Assembly (NCBI GenBank): GCA_005765155.1
Contig: VCCP01000002.1
Span: 4,340,001 to 4,404,000 of the forward strand
Source: Zelopaecilomyces penicillatus
Taxonomy: Eukaryota > Ascomycota > Sordariomycetes > Hypocreales > Pseudodiploosporaceae
DNA length: 64,000 nt
Reading direction: 5' to 3'
Part shown: positions 59,936 through 64,000 of the stretch, one piece after another
How the letters are laid out: each line of letters opens with the position of its first letter
Numbering within the stretch: position 1 is the stretch's first letter
Made by a program: the position numbers and the translations under genes
Notes under the pieces: model-generated
The model's input: the letters and a program-made list of their open reading frames with translations, nothing else
Told to the model about the DNA's origin: nothing
Databases searched by the model: none

Positions 59936-62900
59936 ATGGTTCGAGTGACGAACGAGCTGTCGCTCTCCCCTGAGCACCTTGCCCTCTACCACGCCTCCGA
60001 CCCTCTGCTCGGCCACCTCCCCATCCTCGTCTTCCACGGCTCGTCCACCACCGCCAACTACACTCACAGCAGCTCCCGCTTCCAGGTTCATGTCGTCACC
60101 CCGGCCGGGTTTCAGTCGTTCCCTCGCATCACCATCTCGCCTAGCTCGCCCTTCTACAGTGTTGTCAACTACCTTCCGCGCGAATTCCAGGGTGACGAGG
60201 TCTATCGAAGCATAGCCTTTGGCCTGTTCCGCTATTTCAACGAGTTGCCCGACAATGTAAAGAGCCATCTGCGAAATGGGTATCCAACAAGGGGGAGGAG
60301 ACCGGGCAGCGGGCCTACCCTCTTTGGCGAGCAGCACACGGCTGACCTGGTCACGGCCATGGTTAAGAGCGATAACACAGAGAATGTAATTGCCGCCTTG
60401 CAGGATGCATTGCAGACGCAGCATCTGAGCAATCTCGACATCGACTTTGTTCTTCCTCCGGGCGCCATTGTACCGCTACAAGCGGCCGACTTTGAAGATG
60501 TGCCAGACGATGAGGATGATATATTGGACCCTACCCTGCGCCAGTATGGAGGTTATACGCCCTTAGTCAAGCTTCTAGGAGAGCCCGTCTTCCTGCCCAC
60601 AACCAAATTGAGGCGTGCCCCCTCCAAGCCAACGCCTCTCAACCGCAGCAGAACGTTTACCAAGGACCAGAAGATAGACTTGCGGATGAAGCTGGGCGAG
60701 TTGCTGGACACTGAGGAGCGATATGTGACAAAGGTTAATGAATTGGTACATCACATTGCTGGCGACTTCAGAGACAGCGCAAAAGAGCGCTCCTCTGCAA
60801 GCTTGAGCCCGTCCGAGGAAGAACTGGAACGCCTTTTCCCTGACTCTGCCGATCGCATTCTACAGGTCAACTCCGCATTTTTGGAAGAACTGCGACACAT
60901 CATGGACGAATCAGAGGAGGAAGCTGTTCGAGATATGGATATGCCGACAATTAACATAATGGGCTCAAGAAATGGCAGCGTGCGCACCAAAGATCCAACC
61001 GGAGCTTTGTCTATTGCAAGATTATTCCTGGACTGGTTTCCAAAATTCACACAGTGTTACCAGGAATACATCAGAGCGAGTCAACATTTCCCAACGCTTC
61101 TAAATTCCTTTCTCGACCAGCAATCGACCTTTAGACAGCGCGTGAATCAGGCCGGAGAGCAGGCGGTTCGGTCGCTTCTGATCGAGCCGGTTCAGAGGTT
61201 GCCTCGTTATAGCTTGCTCATCGACCAGATTGTTGGCACTTTACCCTTAACCCATCCGGCTCTCCAGCCTATGCTCAAGGCGAGAGACATAATCACAAAC
61301 ATCTGCTCCATGGACGAACCCTTGCCAGACAAGCCACATGTAGCCAATCGACTTCGAAATATGGTTGAGTCATGGCCCATGGATCTTGAGCCCCAAGGAC
61401 GTCTTATTCTTGCTGCCGACTTCCTTGAGCTTGCGCCACCGTTCCAAGCTCCTTCAGACATGTCAGATGAAGGGGGTGTGTTTCTCCTGTTCTCGGACTG
61501 TATCATTATGCTCAAAAAGACGGACGGGGGCATGACAGGACGCGACCTCTTGCGTGAGATTGATAAACCATCTGCGGCTGAGCTGCTGATATCAATGACA
61601 AATGCTGCTGGTGGGCCTGCCATGTACCAATTCATATTTACCGGCTGGCATCAACTTGCCGATGTGCGATTTACAGAGTCGGCCGACGGATCACTTGTTT
61701 GGATGACTTCAACACAGGAGATGAAGAGTGCGCATACTGGTGAGCACAAAATCAGCAAAGCTGTTACTTCACGCTGTTTTCTACTGCAGGAGCTTTTTGA
61801 TGGCAAGGCTGCAAAGTGGGGTGAAGATGTGGTAAAGGCAAGAGTCGAGGCTCGCTTTTCGGAGACTGAGCGAGAAAATCCATGTTGGACCTTGCGATCA
61901 ATACGCATGCCTGAGAACAGCCTGGGGCTCCATGCGGCCGTGTTTCAAGAAGGCGCCGATCAACTTATCGATGGACGACGGGAGCCCGCTGCTATCAGGG
62001 TGGTTGTAGATCATGACAAGGGCACTAAGGGAGCTCCTGTAGGACATTACGGTGTCGAGATCGTGATAAATGTCACGAGCAAAGATCAGAATCGGGTATC
62101 GATGCTTACCGTGGGTCTGAACGGCAAGCAATTCCAAGATGACATCGCATTGGAGGATTTCATCCCTACCATGTCACGGCGAAGTAAGTTGACTGACAAT
62201 CATGCCATGTCCTGATTGCTAACTCTGATGGTGATAGTCATTCAGCTCCTTAGCAGCCAGTTTCATGTATCTAACGGACAGTTGACTGCAGCCATGGTTT
62301 CATATTATTCCAAAACTCTGCGTGGATTGATTCTTTCAGCTACTCGCGCCGAGAAAACACGATCTTTCCTTGCTGCGTCTCCTGTCAAGTTGCTTTCTAG
62401 CCTGTGGAATGGTAGTTCCAATAACAGCAACACCAACATTGCCACTGCAAATGGGAATGTCAATTCCCCCGAAACAGTCATATTTGAGTCCAAGAATCAA
62501 CGACAGGCATCCCTTCACAGAGCCAACAGCTTCCATTCCATGTACGGATCCATTAGAGGGAGAGATGCGATGGACGCGGTTCCACCGGAAAACCCCATCA
62601 TGCGGCTTGAGCAGACCTTCACAGGATACACTGCCGCCCTTCAGTGTCGAAAAGGTGCCATCATAGGAAGGTCGCTGCTGAATAGATCATTGGCTGATGA
62701 GCTCTCCGTAAATGATCTTTACAACCGATTGATTGAAAATCCTTTTGATTATGAAGTTGCCTCAGATCTCGGGACCGAGGTCGTGTTCCTGGCATTCGAG
62801 AAGTTTCTGCATATTGCCTGGGCTGAGCAATTAGGTCCTGTCATGACGATGCAGCTGCTTGACACATTACAAGAGCGGGCCAACAAGCGTGTCCCGGGGG

Positions 62901-64000
62901 ACTTTGCAGATTTTGTTAACTTCTTGTTTAACGAGATGGCACCTCAAAATCGAAGGGCTTTCACGGCAATCATCAAGCTGCTCGCTGATCTCCTAGATGG
63001 CTGTGGTAATGATAGTGACAGAGGTGCACTGACTTTGGCATTCGCTGAATTGCTGGTCACGGACGGGACAGCTGCCAACTACATTAACTTGTTGGATCGG
63101 TTGGTCGAAGACTGTGACAGAATATTCGGAGAGCCTTTGCACCATGGCTTCAATTATGGCAGCATATCTGGCGCTGAGTCTATACACTCAATGATGAGAA
63201 GCAGCGCCAAATCACAAACCGGATCACTAACCTCAAACGCGTCATCGCTGCGTCGGAAGTTTGGCCTCGACATGCTATTGCGACAAAATGTAAAAGATGA
63301 GCGTCCATCCGTATGGCGAAGCCTCAGCAAGCATCGACATCCCGCTACTGGCGACTCTTCGAGCTTAACAAAGGCGACTCTTCATCATGCGCGTTCCATA
63401 GATGATAACAGCTTGCCTCGAAGATTTCTCCAGCGTCGGCCAGTGTCCCGAGATAGACCTCCCATCGTTGGCGCATTTGATGAGAATCAAAGACCGGCCA
63501 GCTCACATCGGATGGAGTTTCCCCTGGACACCATTGGAGAGCCCATGATTGAAGTTTCGACGCCTAGATCGCCAAAGAAGAAGAGGCGTAGCTCGTTGTC
63601 TGATTTGAAAAGTCTAATGGCGGCTGCCACCCTACACGATAAACCGTTACCACCACTACAGCCATTGCAGCCACTTCAGAATACGAGACAAACATCCGGG
63701 AAAATCAATTCTAGCCCCAAGGCCGTCCCAGCCTCAAGAATACCCATCAGTCCAAGCGCAGCACAAGCCTTGAAAACTCCGCGACTAAAGGAGAATATGT
63801 CGTTGTCTGAACCTTTCAATGAAGGTGTTCTTGGGAATGAGATACCAGCCAGACAGGATCTGTCAGAAAAGCTCGGTTCACCCATCAAATTCGAATCGCC
63901 ATCCAAACAGGATTCTCCGACCAAGGCGGCTCGGCATTCTAAAGCTCTCTCATTATCTGGAATACCTACTCTCAAACCGGTGAAGTCTGGACACTCCGGT
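59936..64000 (+). CDS. Rho guanine nucleotide exchange factor with GAP-like region (3' cut)
   Basis: Model join(59936..62183,62238..>64000); the gene runs off the window, with about 1336 residues visible. ATG 59936 has an ideal context (GCCACCATGG). RhoGEFs load GTP on Rho or Cdc42 to steer polarity and wall synthesis. Order: a unique N-terminal domain (1-165), a linker, then a DH domain of about 245-460 (KIDLRMKLGELLDTEERYVT, a long acidic insertion, LFLDWFPKFTQCYQEYI, and the CR3 segment LLIEPVQRLPRYSLLIDQIV), then a PH-like region (about 490-650: PQGRLILAADFLEL, GVFLLFSDCIIMLKK). After the intron, about 885-1055 look like a RhoGAP fold (NDLYNRLIENPFDYEVASDL, FLFNEMAPQNRRAFTAIIKL), followed by a disordered Ser/Pro tail. 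I do not see a classical arginine-finger motif. Which GTPase it serves is unknown. Confidence 0.88.

Overview
The window reads as nuclear DNA of a filamentous ascomycete (Pezizomycotina, probably Sordariomycetes and most likely Hypocreales). The reasons are short introns with GT..AG ends and CTAAC-type branch points, intergenic stretches of 0.6-5 kb, a CpG-free AT-rich block that looks like RIP damage, scattered TAGGTAGG tracts, and a gene set typical of Pezizomycotina (ariadne-type RBR ligase, GapA-type RasGAP, Argonaute, Rna14, Asf1). The species cannot be named from the sequence alone. Exon coordinates were derived by hand from splice signals and reading phase.

Layout, left to right: 3' end of NOP9 (+, cut by the window edge); a probable orphan ORF at 1.4-1.9 kb; a conserved fungal protein of unknown function (-, 3.07-4.35); a gene-free 7.5 kb stretch that holds a degraded DNA transposon with perfect terminal inverted repeats (8.99-11.12); an oxysterol-binding protein (+) facing MAM33/p32 (-); TMA16 (-) divergent from EXO1 (+), which faces an ariadne RBR ubiquitin ligase (-); a mitochondrial Prx5-type peroxiredoxin (-); a 4.9 kb gene-free gap; a GapA-like RasGAP (+) facing a CorA-like membrane protein (-); ASF1 (-) divergent from RNA14 (+); a slicer-competent Argonaute (+); an Sro7/tomosyn-type exocytosis protein (+); an accessory segment with a four-exon orphan gene and an F-box protein; and a RhoGEF (+) that runs off the right edge.

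Most genes are housekeeping and independent, as usual in fungi: ribosome assembly (NOP9, TMA16), DNA repair and chromatin (EXO1, ASF1), RNA 3'-end formation (RNA14), RNA silencing (AGO), mitochondria (MAM33, PRX5), signalling (RasGAP, RhoGEF) and lipid or vesicle traffic (OSBP, SRO7). There is no evidence of a metabolic gene cluster. The least ordinary parts are the degraded 2.1 kb element and the 53-59.4 kb segment. In the latter, two inverted copies of a 263-265 bp MITE-like repeat bracket exactly the two accessory-looking genes. A third, truncated copy lies near 26.16 kb.
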